A stretch of DNA of 64,000 bases from positions 869,665 through 933,664 of the forward strand of contig NW_012236524.1 of assembly GCF_000787575.1 (NCBI RefSeq), given 5' to 3'. Below, in pieces: positions 21,924 to 32,558 of the stretch; the stretch's first letter is position 1, and each line of letters starts with the position of its first letter. This DNA comes from Acytostelium subglobosum LB1 (lineage: Eukaryota; Evosea; Eumycetozoa; Acytosteliales; Acytosteliaceae). The notes under the pieces were generated by a model that worked only from the letters and a program-made list of their open reading frames with translations, did not search any database and had not been told where the DNA came from. The position numbers were made by a program, and so were the translations under genes.

Positions 21924-22863
21924 TCTTTAGTATACAAGTATGATTGATTGATTGTGTTTGTCGTTATAATAAATAGTATAATTGATTGAATGAATGAATG
22001 AATGAATGGGTACTGCTACAACATTACAACCCAACTACAGCGTCGTGTTCAGAGGGTCTACGAATAGCCTTGGCAAGTCGGGTATGTATGAGCTTGTGTA
22101 TTATAAATATATAAATAATAAATAAATAAGTTATTATCTGTATAAAGAGTTAAAGTATGAGACAAGCAAGGGTATTGGCGGGACACAATAAGTTTATGAT
22201 TGATTGGTGTGCCTCAATTAATAAGACTCTAAGTGTGTCTGTGTCTTGTCTTAGTGTGGTGTGAGTTGGAAGTGAGTGAGAGAGATGTGGGCTTGGTTTT
22301 GATTCTTCTTTGGCTTCACGTTTGTGGTTTTGTTGAGGTAGAGTTGGAGTGACGCCAGGTCCACAATTGGGTCATGCCTGGCAATGCGAATCCACACTCA
22401 CCCCACATTTGAAAATTCATAACCAAGGGTGATCACTTGCAACCCGACCGATGTTGATCGATCCCAACACCCACACTTTATGATAGTTGTTGTGATAATA
22501 AACATGAATGTTTATTTGATTGAGATGGATGGATGGATTCATGGATGGATGAATTGATGGTATCCAAGAACATCAACAACAACAACTACAACAATGAATA
22601 CAGATCTAAATATCAAGATAGATGAATAAGATAATAATAAAACAGATAAGATATTTAGACTGAAATATTTGTTGACAATTTGTGACACAATGTCATTGAT
22701 GAATGAGCCGAGGAATCGTCCAAGTGGTGTATGATTTGGCGCCACTTCAACTTCAAAGTTTGTCGAAAGTTTGAAAGAGTGAGAGACTTGGGAAAACGTG
22801 AACAAACACACTCTCAAGAGATAGTGAATTAGAGATAAGAGATAGAGATAGAGTGATAGGAAC
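21924..22863. promoter_or_regulatory. Divergent promoter of the kinase and TPP1-like gene
   Basis: This 0.94-kb gap has no gene. It contains AAGGGTGATCAC at 22425-22436, shared with the ASF1 promoter, and TTTGGCGCCAC at 22735-22745 followed by TTCAAA at 22752-22757, about 107-129 bp before the ATG at 22864. Confidence 0.55.
22735..22757 (+). promoter_or_regulatory. E2F/CHR-like composite upstream of the TPP1-like gene
   Basis: TTTGGCGCCA matches the E2F consensus. Eight bases after GGCGCC comes TTCAAA, the CHR complement. The element lies just upstream of the probable transcription start. Confidence 0.5.
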
Positions 22864-25792
22864 ATGGACAAGCCGAAACATGAAATAGATACTTCTGTTG
22901 ATGATGATGTTATATTGGATGTTGATGACAACGATGATGATGATATAGATCCAAGTCAACCATCACAATCAAAGTCAAAGTCTGGGTCACAGTCACAGAC
23001 ACCAGCCGACGAGATCAATGCAGAGAATATCGATCGTCAAGTGGAGGTGCCCGACTTCTTTGATCGAGACTTTGACAGCCAACCTCTAATCTACACTCAA
23101 TATACACAGACTCAAACACAACAACAAACAACAACAACATCTCAACTACAACAACACAACAAGATCATAGAGTTGAGTCAAACAACAAAGACAACAGCAT
23201 CAACAACAGCAACAATCAGTACTGACAAAGCGAACGTCAACATCAACAAAGACATTGCCGACAATGTCACTCCAGTGAGTTCAAATAATGTGGACACAGC
23301 AACAGCAGCAGCATCGGCATCAGCATCATCAATCAGATCAAGTGGCTCGCGTAGAACCGACTCACTCAATGTATCGTACAGTGGCAGGCTATTGGAGAAG
23401 CCTGATCAAGTCATGATGAGAGGCAGCAAGGATGTGGATAGCAATCTAGCATCTGATCGAAGAGATAGCAGTGATGATGATGATGAGGACAAAGACGAGG
23501 ACGAGGATGAGGACGAAGAAGAGAGCAACATCAATGACATCAACCTCGTGGCAATAGAAGGATCAATCACATCTACACACTTTGATCAACAAATCACTGA
23601 TCTACAACCATGGATATGTGACTCAATCGTTCGCGAGCAGACAACTCCCGATGCCCTGGTCCAGATCGTATCGTTTGTAAGTGTGATTGATCCACACTCA
23701 ATCATTCATCAATCAATCAATCAATCAATCATAATCTAACATTACTCGCGCGATGTTAGGTCAAGCCAATGTCATGTGACAAGTTCAGTGGCGTACACTT
23801 CAAGGTGTCTGATGGCAGACATTATATTACATGCGTTATGAATGAGGCTTGTGTCCATGAACATCAGGTACAATTGCAGAGCTATCAACCTGATAGCATG
23901 CTTGGAGTGATCGTCTCATTGAAGAAGTATCTGATCTTCCCCAACGATGTACACTCTGACTTCTGTATATACGTCGATGACATGGACTTCCAGACACGCT
24001 CGCGAACCATCATCAACTTTGCCAATATCCTGCCCATCCAGTTTGAGACCAAAGTGGAAGAGTTGATCAAGAGGTAATGATTGATTGATCGTCATACAAT
24101 CAAAACCTTCTCGAGAGTGTACTAACGCATGCATACCATACAGGTGTTCATCAAACAACTACTTTGTGTTATCCTTCCCAACTGGATATTGTCTGGAGCA
24201 TTATGGCAAGAACGTCTGCAATCCAGACAACGTCCAAGTGTGCGCCGAGGAGTGTGAAATACCAGACATGGCCTTGGAGATGTTGATAACCGATGGTATG
24301 TTGGATGTGCGCGATTGGAAGTCTGATGAGGCGACTAACCCGATCAATCAATCAACCAATCAAAGACCCATGGATACCTGACAAGGACATTGCATTCCCA
24401 TTTGTTGATGAGGTGATTGAGGAAAGAGACATCATCAACAATGACATTGACATTATCATCGACAACGACAATTACAACAATGGCGATGTGCCATCAATTG
24501 ACAAATCATTGGATAATGTTCCAGTGGATAGAGACAGCACGGGCAGTGAGAAGGATGACACAAACAGCATGTTGGATTTCAACATAGATGATAATGACGA
24601 TGGTGGTAATGAGCTACCTCATGCTAAAGTGGAGGTACACGACAAGGACCATAGCAATGTACCAGTGGACAAGGATAGCATTGGCATTGAATCACCTGGT
24701 CCATTGGCTGGCCGCATTGACCGCGACTTTGATATGGACGTAGGTGGCGGTGGCGGTGGTCATGATTACTTTGACGAAGGCAATGCTGGAAACTCTGGCG
24801 ATGCAGCTTCATCTGGTCAAGAGGAGTTTGATGATATACAGGTGGTTGTGGATCGTGACCCTGATGAATTCCATACAGAGGTTGTACAGGAGATGGAAGA
24901 GGAGCTAGAGGCAGACACTAGCTTCGTCGCAGACAAACAATCAACTTTGAACCTTTACAACAATGTACAGTCAACATTCGATGTGGCCAAGGACCAGGAC
25001 GAGAGTGATGAGGAGGAAGAGACGCAGAAGGCAAAGATAGTAAAGACGCAGAAGAAGAAGAAGATTATCAACAACAACAACAACACACCAAAGAAGACAA
25101 AGCAACAACAACAAGAAGAGGAGAAGCCTAAAGAAAAAGAATCACCATTAATGAAGACACGCAAACAGATGCAACAGGAAGAACAAGAGATGAAGGAGAG
25201 GTTGGAGAGGACAGATAGCGAGGATAGGCAAGAGAGAAGACAAAATCGACAACAAATACGTCAAAGAAAACAAGAGAAACGACAAAGAGAACAACAAGAA
25301 CTACAACTACAACAACAACAACAACAACAACAACAGCAACAACAACAAAAACATAGTCAAGACTCGGACAGGGATATGGACAGTGGCAATTGGACAAAGA
25401 AGAAGTCAATTGACACTCAATGGGATGATGACATGTTCCTAAACGTAGATGTTGTGGTCAAGAACGACATCAAGTATCGACCTGCCAAGAAGACACCATC
25501 CACAGTCACCGCATCAGCAGCAGCAGCAGTCCCACTACACAAAGCCAACAAACAAGCGACACATACTACAAACAAAAAAGACAACAAAGATAACAACGAC
25601 AACAACAACAACAAGAGAAAGAAAACTGATGATATACATATAGATGTATCGTTCGAGGAAAGTGATGAGGACAGAGAGAAGACGAAGAAGCAGAAGGCGG
25701 AAGTCGCAGTTAAAACAGAGAAACGATTCTCTTCCAACATACTGGAGAGTCTAAGATATGTATACGCCGAAAACGATTCATTACTCATTTAA
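22864..25792 (+). CDS. Large acidic/polyQ protein with a possible TPP1-like OB fold
   Basis: Four exons, 22864-23676, 23760-24073, 24144-24295 and 24366-25792, give about 901 residues. The first 240 residues are disordered and acidic or Gln/Thr-rich. Residues about 245-376 read LQPWICDSIVREQ, then HFKVSDGRHYITCVM and LIFPNDVHSDFCIYVDD. This order and wording resemble the OB fold of the shelterin protein TPP1/ACD, which has LRPWIRELI and LVSDGTHSVRCLV. The remaining part is acidic, then basic, with a polyQ run near 25308-25349. A TPP1-type protein would bridge telomeric DNA-binding proteins and recruit telomerase. Other OB proteins are an alternative. The gene is clear; the function is a hypothesis. 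Confidence 0.8.
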
Positions 25793-25875
25793 TAATAATA
25801 ATAAAGATGTAGTGTCCTCGGCGCGGTGATCTATAGATATATTCTGGTGTATATACAGGTGCTCGCGAGATTGTC

Positions 25876-26715
25876 TCAAGTGAATGCTGGTCCACCCATG
25901 TAGTTATGCTGTCTTCTGTACTCCAGGTCGATGGCCTCTCTGTTAGACTCTCTGGCCTTGTAACGCATTCTGTTCATCTGGTCCACCTGGTCGGCGTCGA
26001 ACTTTACATTCCAATCGGCCATTGCCGCAGCCTTCTCATTCTCAAATCGTTGACGTTTCTCTTGCAACTCCTTTGTGAGTGCCTCGCTATGGTCGAGACT
26101 GTATCCATACAACTTTGAGATGATCCAATCGCGGTACTGATCGATCTTATCATAGATGGAGTCTTTCTTTGGCTTCTCGGTGTCCCATGGATTGATTCCA
26201 TGAGTCTTGTAAGCCATATCTACCTCCTTTGGTCCACTGGCGTATATTCTAGCAAAATGATCGTCGACTGAATGGGGATGATGTACGTTTGGTGAACTCT
26301 TTACTGCACTCTCATAATAGGAATCTGGTGTATAAAGGTTGATCTCTGGCTCTTGATATTGTGCAATTGTTGAGCGATCAATATAGGATTGCCAAAGATT
26401 TTGTATTCTCGACCATATCTGAGGACCAATATGAGGGGATGTGTGCATTGGTGGAGCAGGCATTGGTTGGAACATATTACCATACAATGTGTATAATATT
26501 AATCCAACAATTAAAGGTGACAAATATTTCATTGTCTTCTTAATTGTACTTTGGTCATGTTCATTTCTTCTATGTCTATTATTATTTTGTTGATGTTGTT
26601 GATGTGATACATTTGTTGGTGATGTCGTAGTAGTAGTTGTCTTCGATTCGGTTGTTGTCCTTGTTCTTGGACTATCACCATTAACCAAAGGTATTATTCT
26701 TTGTCTTGTACTCAT
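25876..26715 (-). CDS. Single-pass membrane protein of unknown function
   Basis: A single exon encodes 279 residues. The first 60 residues are Thr/Gln/Asn-rich and basic. Residues about 67-82 (YLSPLIVGLILYTLYG) form one hydrophobic segment. The rest is soluble, with a helical, charged C-terminal stretch rich in Glu, Lys and Arg at about 195-265. There is no signal peptide before the segment, so it is probably an N-in, C-out or tail-facing membrane protein. I recognise no family. It converges on the TPP1-like gene, 83 bp away. Confidence 0.75.
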   Translation of the reverse strand: MSTRQRIIPLVNGDSPRTRTTTESKTTTTTTSPTNVSHQQHQQNNNRHRRNEHDQSTIKKTMKYLSPLIVGLILYTLYGNMFQPMPAPPMHTSPHIGPQIWSRIQNLWQSYIDRSTIAQYQEPEINLYTPDSYYESAVKSSPNVHHPHSVDDHFARIYASGPKEVDMAYKTHGINPWDTEKPKKDSIYDKIDQYRDWIISKLYGYSLDHSEALTKELQEKRQRFENEKAAAMADWNVKFDADQVDQMNRMRYKARESNREAIDLEYRRQHNYMGGPAFT

Positions 26716-27331
26716 TTTATTATTATTCTTCTTCTTCTTCCTTCCTTAATAATAATAATAATTTATTATCTTTACAATCTGATTATTAATTATCTTTAAC
26801 AATAATGTATATTAATGAATTTATAAAGTGAAGTATGAGTGAGGGGCATTCAAGGATTGCCTGGCACAAAGTATAAGTATTAGTATGAGCGAGTGAAGTG
26901 AGCAAGAGTGAGTGGGATGGAAGATGAAAGGCAGAGTTCATTCATTGACCATCCCTCTAAGTATTGTCCATGTCCTAAACAGGCTTGTTGTCAACACCAT
27001 CCAAGTGTGTGGTACCACACTCTCCAACCACATCCGAATTTTCATTGTCCTTTAAGGACTACCATCCAGATTGCTTGCTTCCCCCTCACACTCACTAACA
27101 CTATCATTCACACACTTGGGGATTTCCGACAAGATAGTATAGCCCACACGGATTGGATTAGATTGGATTGATTCGTTAATGATAAATACACCTACCTATC
27201 ACACTCCTTTGCATATGCATTTCCTATCCTCGTTGTTCATTTCAAATTTGAGAGTGACCAAATGAAGGTAAAGAGATTGTTCATGATAATCAACCAATAT
27301 TTGTTATTCTTTAAATGGTTCGAAATAGCAA
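26716..27331. other. Intergenic, no gene seen
   Basis: This 0.6-kb gap lies between the single-pass protein's start and the Maf gene's 3' end. It contains a perfect 14-bp palindrome GTGTGGTACCACAC at 27007-27020. The short frames in it lack coding character. Confidence 0.5.
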
Positions 27332-28254
27332 TCATGATGATGTTGATGATGATGATTGTGCACCTGCCAATGATGATGGTAGAATGAATTGATTGTATAA
27401 TGATCGAAGTTGATTGGAAATATGATGTATCGGTATTCCCGTAACATTATAATAACAACCATTGATACGCTTGATGAATGATGCCGCTGGCACTTCTTGT
27501 ATACCATATGAACCGGCCTTATCCCTGAATTTTAATATAGTGTAAGTAAGTAAGTAAGTAATATTAATTGAATGGACATTATACATAAAATAACATACAA
27601 TGGTTTACAAGTTTCAACATAATAGTTGATTGATTGATCACTGAGTTGGTCAAACTCCACGTCGGTAGACTCATGGAAACTGGTGGAGTTGTGAGTGACA
27701 CCATTGTCCATACTGACAATGATATGTACACCACTTACAACCTGATGTTGTCTTCCACTCAATGATCTCAACATCTCTTTAGCATGTTCCATCGACTTTG
27801 GTTTCTCCAATATCTTATTATCCAACACAACTATACTATCTGCTCCAATAACTATATTTGGTGTCTTATTCTCCTGTTCGTATGAACAACGTTAGTTGGG
27901 AAGAGTTCAATACTAAGGTATTATATGATATGAACAATACTCTTTTCAAACGTTCAAAGACCTCTTGTGCTTTATACATAGCGTTGGTCACAGCATAGTC
28001 CACTATATTGTTAAACTGGGACTTGTCCAAGTTCTCTTCAAATGTTGAGGCCACAACTCTAAATCGTAGACCAAGATTACGAAGATACTCAACTCTTCTT
28101 GGTGAGCCTAGATAGAGATCATCATATCCGTCACATCATTTTATAATGTCAGCAAAGTGGATTGGATAATGATTGATATCAATCAATATATGTATATACC
28201 TGAAGCTAACACAATATCAAGTTGATTTAATTGTTCAATTATGTCCAATACCAT
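27332..28254 (-). CDS. Maf/ASMTL-type nucleoside triphosphate pyrophosphatase
   Basis: Four exons, 28200-28254, 27941-28107, 27599-27873 and 27332-27524, give about 229 residues. The first junction yields the Maf signature LASGSPRRVEYLRNLG. Further conserved stretches are VIGADSIVVLD, SGRQHQVVSGVH, DKAGSYGIQ and YYNVTGIPIHHI. Maf proteins remove pyrophosphate from non-canonical or modified NTPs and so protect DNA and RNA from wrong bases. The protein is short and has no methyltransferase domain, unlike human ASMTL. The C-terminus ends in a Ser run. It is head-to-head with UCHL5, with 280 bp between the two ATGs. Confidence 0.93.
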
Positions 28255-28534
28255 TTGTAATTGTTTGGTTCACTGTCTTTGATGATGTTGGTGTTGTTGT
28301 TTATTTGTTCGTGTGTTTGTGTGTATGGTCTAAAGCAAGAAAGATGGAATGGTGGTGTGTGAACTCACACTTTTAATTTAACTTGAATCACAATGGGCGT
28401 TTGACACTCAAGAGGGCAACAACAATACTTCTGTGACCCAATCATTCAATCATTCTACATTATTGTAAACATACTTATATACATACTTATATACATACTT
28501 ATAAACTTTATATATATATATATATATTATACAA

Positions 28535-29747
28535 ATGGGAGATAACAGTGGATGGTGTACTATTGAGAGTGATCCTGGTGTATTCACAGAGTTGATTCAA
28601 CAGATTGGTGTAAAGGATGTACAGGTAGAGGAACTCTACACATTGGACTCATCAGAGTTCTTAAAGTTAAAGTAAATCAATCAATCATTCATTCAATCAA
28701 TCAATACAATCATTCAATCAATCATCATACTAACACGATTGAATGAATGATGTAGACCAATATTCGGATTGATCTTCTTATTCAAGTGGACAAAGGATGA
28801 TGATACAAGACAACCAGTAGAGAATGATAGTTTGTTCTTTGCCAATCAGGTTATTCACAATGCATGTGCCACTCAAGCAATACTTTCAATCCTTATGAAT
28901 AGTAAGGATATTGATGTCGGTGAAGAGTTGAACAACTTTAAACAGTTCACAACTGGTTTCTCGTACACTGTATGTTTGTTTGAGAAGATAGCGAGAGAGA
29001 GATAGAGAGATAGAGAGGATGTAACCATACTAACAATGTTTGATTGAATGAATGAATGAATGAATGATATAGATGAAGGGAGAGGCCATCGGTGATATGA
29101 AGGTACTACGTGAGAATCACAACAGCTTCTCAAGACCTGAACCATTCATCTTTGGATCAAAGCCAGCCAAGAAGGACGATGATGTGTTCCATTTCATCAG
29201 TTATATACCCTTTGAGGGAAAGATATACGAGCTGGACGGTCTCAAGAGAGGACCGATCTGCCTTGGCGAGTGCACCGATGATGATTGGCTCGAGAAGGTG
29301 TCGCCCATCATCCAAGAGAGGATCAACAAGTACTCACAGACAGAGATCAGGTTCAACCTGATGGCCATCATCAGGAACAAGCAATCAGTGTACAACAAAC
29401 AACTCGAGTTCTTTGAGGCCAAGAAGAAGGCCACTCTGCTCAAACTGTCGCAGATTGACACGGCCGTAGAGCAGGCGATGGACATTGACAGCGATGCCTA
29501 CTCGTTGCCCAACGACAGAGAGCTGCTGGACGCCGTCCTGCTGGACATTGACAACAACATGGAGTTGATCAGTCAGAACCTGATGATGGAGCAAGAGAAG
29601 TTCCGCAATTGGCGTGAGGAGAATGTTAGAAGGAAGCACAACTACATACCATTCATTATCAACCTACTCAAGATCCTGGCCGAGAAGGAGGAGCTGGTGC
29701 CACTCATCCAAAAGGCAAAGGACAAGGAGAGCAACAAGGCCAAGTAG
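28535..29747 (+). CDS. UCHL5: Ubiquitin C-terminal hydrolase UCHL5/UCH37
   Basis: Three exons, 28535-28671, 28756-28969 and 29073-29747, give about 341 residues against 329 in human UCHL5. The C12 peptidase core is visible: [15 protein letters not shown] at the N-terminus, the oxyanion Gln and nucleophile Cys in [10 protein letters not shown], the catalytic His in [11 protein letters not shown] and the Asp in [10 protein letters not shown]. The C-terminal extension contains coiled coil and [17 protein letters not shown], the ULD tail that binds RPN13 of the proteasome or INO80. It trims ubiquitin at the 26S proteasome. Both introns carry complementary tetranucleotide tracts. The N-terminal [17 protein letters not shown] supports this start. 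Confidence 0.95.
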
Positions 29748-29830
29748 TAGTGGTGGTAGTAGTTGGCAACAGAGGCCACACTCGCAACTAACATTAAAAC
29801 AACTTGGATTGATTGATTGATTGAATAGGT

Positions 29831-31958
29831 TTATTGAGTGGACATGATCTCTTTCTTGAGATAATCATACTTGATGATGTGATTGGTTGATATCAATGGT
29901 TGTATAGGGGTGCTGTCGAATAGGAAGTTGAGGCGATGAATGGACGAGGCATCAGGATGGTTGGGTGTTTGGTCCAATCTTTGTATGGCCGCATACCACA
30001 TCAAGTGGATGTTGACATTGTCCAATACTTCATGTGGCCATAGTATTGGAAGAGCGATTTTGAGTACATTGGCAGCACTGTATATCAATCCATAGAGTGT
30101 ATCAACTTGCTCATTGATCTTCAATGGTTCAAACAACAGACCATTGCAACCATTTTTGTACTTATCCAAAGTATGGAACTGGTGGCGAAGTTGGGACAAT
30201 CCTTCCTTGACCTGTGCTGTGTTGTCAGTCATGATCAAATAGTTCATGATCCAGACATCTAGGTGTGACTCATTCAAACCCATCACTCTTTGGAGGAATC
30301 TAAGTATCCTAATGTAATCGAACATATTCAAGTTAGATTGATTGATTAAATGAATGATTGATTGAGTGAGTGATTGATACATACAGGATGATGAAGAGGT
30401 CATCTATTGGACCTGAGTTGGATGAGTAGTAGGTGGCATACTCAGTGGTTTTGGCTTCAGAGAGTGAAGGAGCGAACATCTGGCATAGTTCATATATCTT
30501 GTCATCAAGTCTTAATGATTCTGGATGGGTTGGATCCCAGAAATGTTGGATCCCCAATTTGCCACTCTTTATCTCCTTCGGGCGACGATCAAACCTACGG
30601 GCCTTCCTAACCATATCATAGTCCGTAATCATATCGACCACTTGTACATCCCTCTGGAGAGGTAACATCAACTCTAAGATATGGTGTCTGATTGGTCTAG
30701 TGTGGAAAGAGAGGGAATGATCAAATGGCATGTCAATATCAAAATTGATGTTTGGCAATTGAGCTTGGCCATATTTGATCACGGACAACATTGTCAACGG
30801 TACTCTTCCATTCTCTGAGTGGAAGAAGTCCCAAGCTATTGAGTTGTATCCTCCTGGATATTTGATAGGTCTTATTAACGATCGTGTGTTGTTGTTGATG
30901 CTGAGTTGTGGGCTCTGATAAGGTAATAGATTATAAGACAGACTTGCATCTTTGTAAAGGGCTATGTCTTCCTTTGATGGTTGGTGGTTCAAGAAATATC
31001 TTGATATGATATCCTCGACTGACGCATCTTTTGGTAATTTAGATATTAAATACCCAATGTCCTCAATGATGTAGCCAATATCGTCTGGCTTGAACCTGGA
31101 ATGTTTGGTCTGATCATTTCCAGCCAACGCAGCCACAATACCAACACAATGGGGAGGTATCCGTAGACGACTCCACAGTTCGGAAGGTCGGTGACCAATT
31201 CCATATATGCCGTTGTTATTGTCAAACCTGATACCATTGTTCTTGAACACCATCATTCGAGGTACACTTGTGAACAAACAATCAGTATCATCAGATACTA
31301 TTCCAAAGGCCTTGTTATCCAATGCCCATTGAGGTAGATATCTGTCGGCCTCCATCTGGCATGTATGAAACTCCACACCCAAGTCTATCAATGCTTTCTT
31401 GAATGTCAACTGTATACTCGAATCACAATGGTCAGTTTCAGGAATATACCAAGCACTCTCGCTCAATCAATCAATGACCCAAAGTTTAGTAATACTTACT
31501 ATTAAGTGAGTTGGGTATCCAACTTCTTCTTTGTGACCAATTCTAAATTGATCTTTACACCTCTTCATTCCATTGGCCACCGACTTGGCATCATTGACAC
31601 GATCTCTATACCTTTTCCAGAGTACCTGGTTCTTATCAGGATTTGGTACACCATCAAAGAATACCACTGGTATCACTTCATGATCCAACAATCTTTGGAA
31701 GTAATCTATCACTGTTTGATAAATCTTTTTATAAACAAAGTTGATTGAATGAGTAAGTGTAAGTGTAAATGTAATTAGAATTGAATGGGATGTACTTACA
31801 TCAATATATGAGTTGGTCTTTACACTCTTTTGAAGATGTTCAGAGTACAATATATTGTTGGCATCGTAACCAATCAATGAACCTGGTTTGATTAATACGG
31901 GGAAGGCATTATAATTCTTATTCTTATTCAAATATTGATTAATTGATGGTACTCCCAT
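29831..31958 (-). CDS. Asteroid/FAM120-like PIN-XPG domain protein
   Basis: Four exons, 31800-31958, 31500-31724, 30385-31409 and 29831-30308, give about 628 residues. The N-terminus MGVPSINQYLNKN and GYDANNILYS match the N-terminal block of XPG/FEN-type nucleases. VIPVVFFDGVPNPDK follows, then the internal block MEADRYLPQWALDN and GIVSDDTDCLF with its acidic residues. The overall layout is that of Asteroid and constitutive coactivator proteins rather than FEN1 or XPG, because the long C-terminal part lacks the helix-hairpin-helix and PCNA motifs. Whether it cuts nucleic acid is unknown. It converges with UCHL5, 83 bp apart. Confidence 0.82.
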
Positions 31959-32558
31959 TATTATTATTATTCTATGTTATGATTTTAGTAGGTACTTTGA
32001 TAAAGTTTAAAATGATAGGGATCATCATCATATACCAGAATGTATTTATAGCCAAACATATGATGACTGTTAATAAATGTTAACATGATGTTCATCAATG
32101 TCATTAGATATTGATTTTAGTATGGCCCGGAAAGTAATTAATAATGGGCCACTGTTGTTTTGTAAACAACTTGCTATGAGTTTTCCATCAGTTCAATCTT
32201 CGATTTTCTGCTATCAAGTGATCCCCAACACTGAACCTTAACAAAATAATATTCTAATCATTTATCATCCTTGATGTTCAACCTGGTAATAGAATAAGAA
32301 CCAAAGTACATTAATCTTTAATAATGTTGAAGGATGCCCTCGCTAGCCCTCACATGACCCCCAAACACTTAAGTGTCGAACTCCGATTTCAAATTGAACC
32401 CCCAAAGAGGGGGATGTTAGTTCCCGAACGCGAAATACACTCGGGCGAGAGTGCTGAGAGTGCGACTCGCTTGATGAATCATTCGTCTTTCATTAAATTG
32501 CATTGTTACTTATACAAATATATAACAAATATAATATTATATTAGAGATTAGATAGAT
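31959..32558. promoter_or_regulatory. Promoter and leader region of GMP synthase
   Basis: This 0.6-kb gap between two divergent genes has an unusually GC-rich patch at 32330-32480. The patch contains a 12-bp palindrome ACACTTAAGTGT (32365-32376), a CCCCC-AAAGA-GGGGG hairpin (32399-32413) and a CACTC/GAGTG stem near 32437-32452. A 73-codon open frame from 32324 to 32545 ends 13 bp before the guaA ATG and could act as an upstream ORF. Confidence 0.45.
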
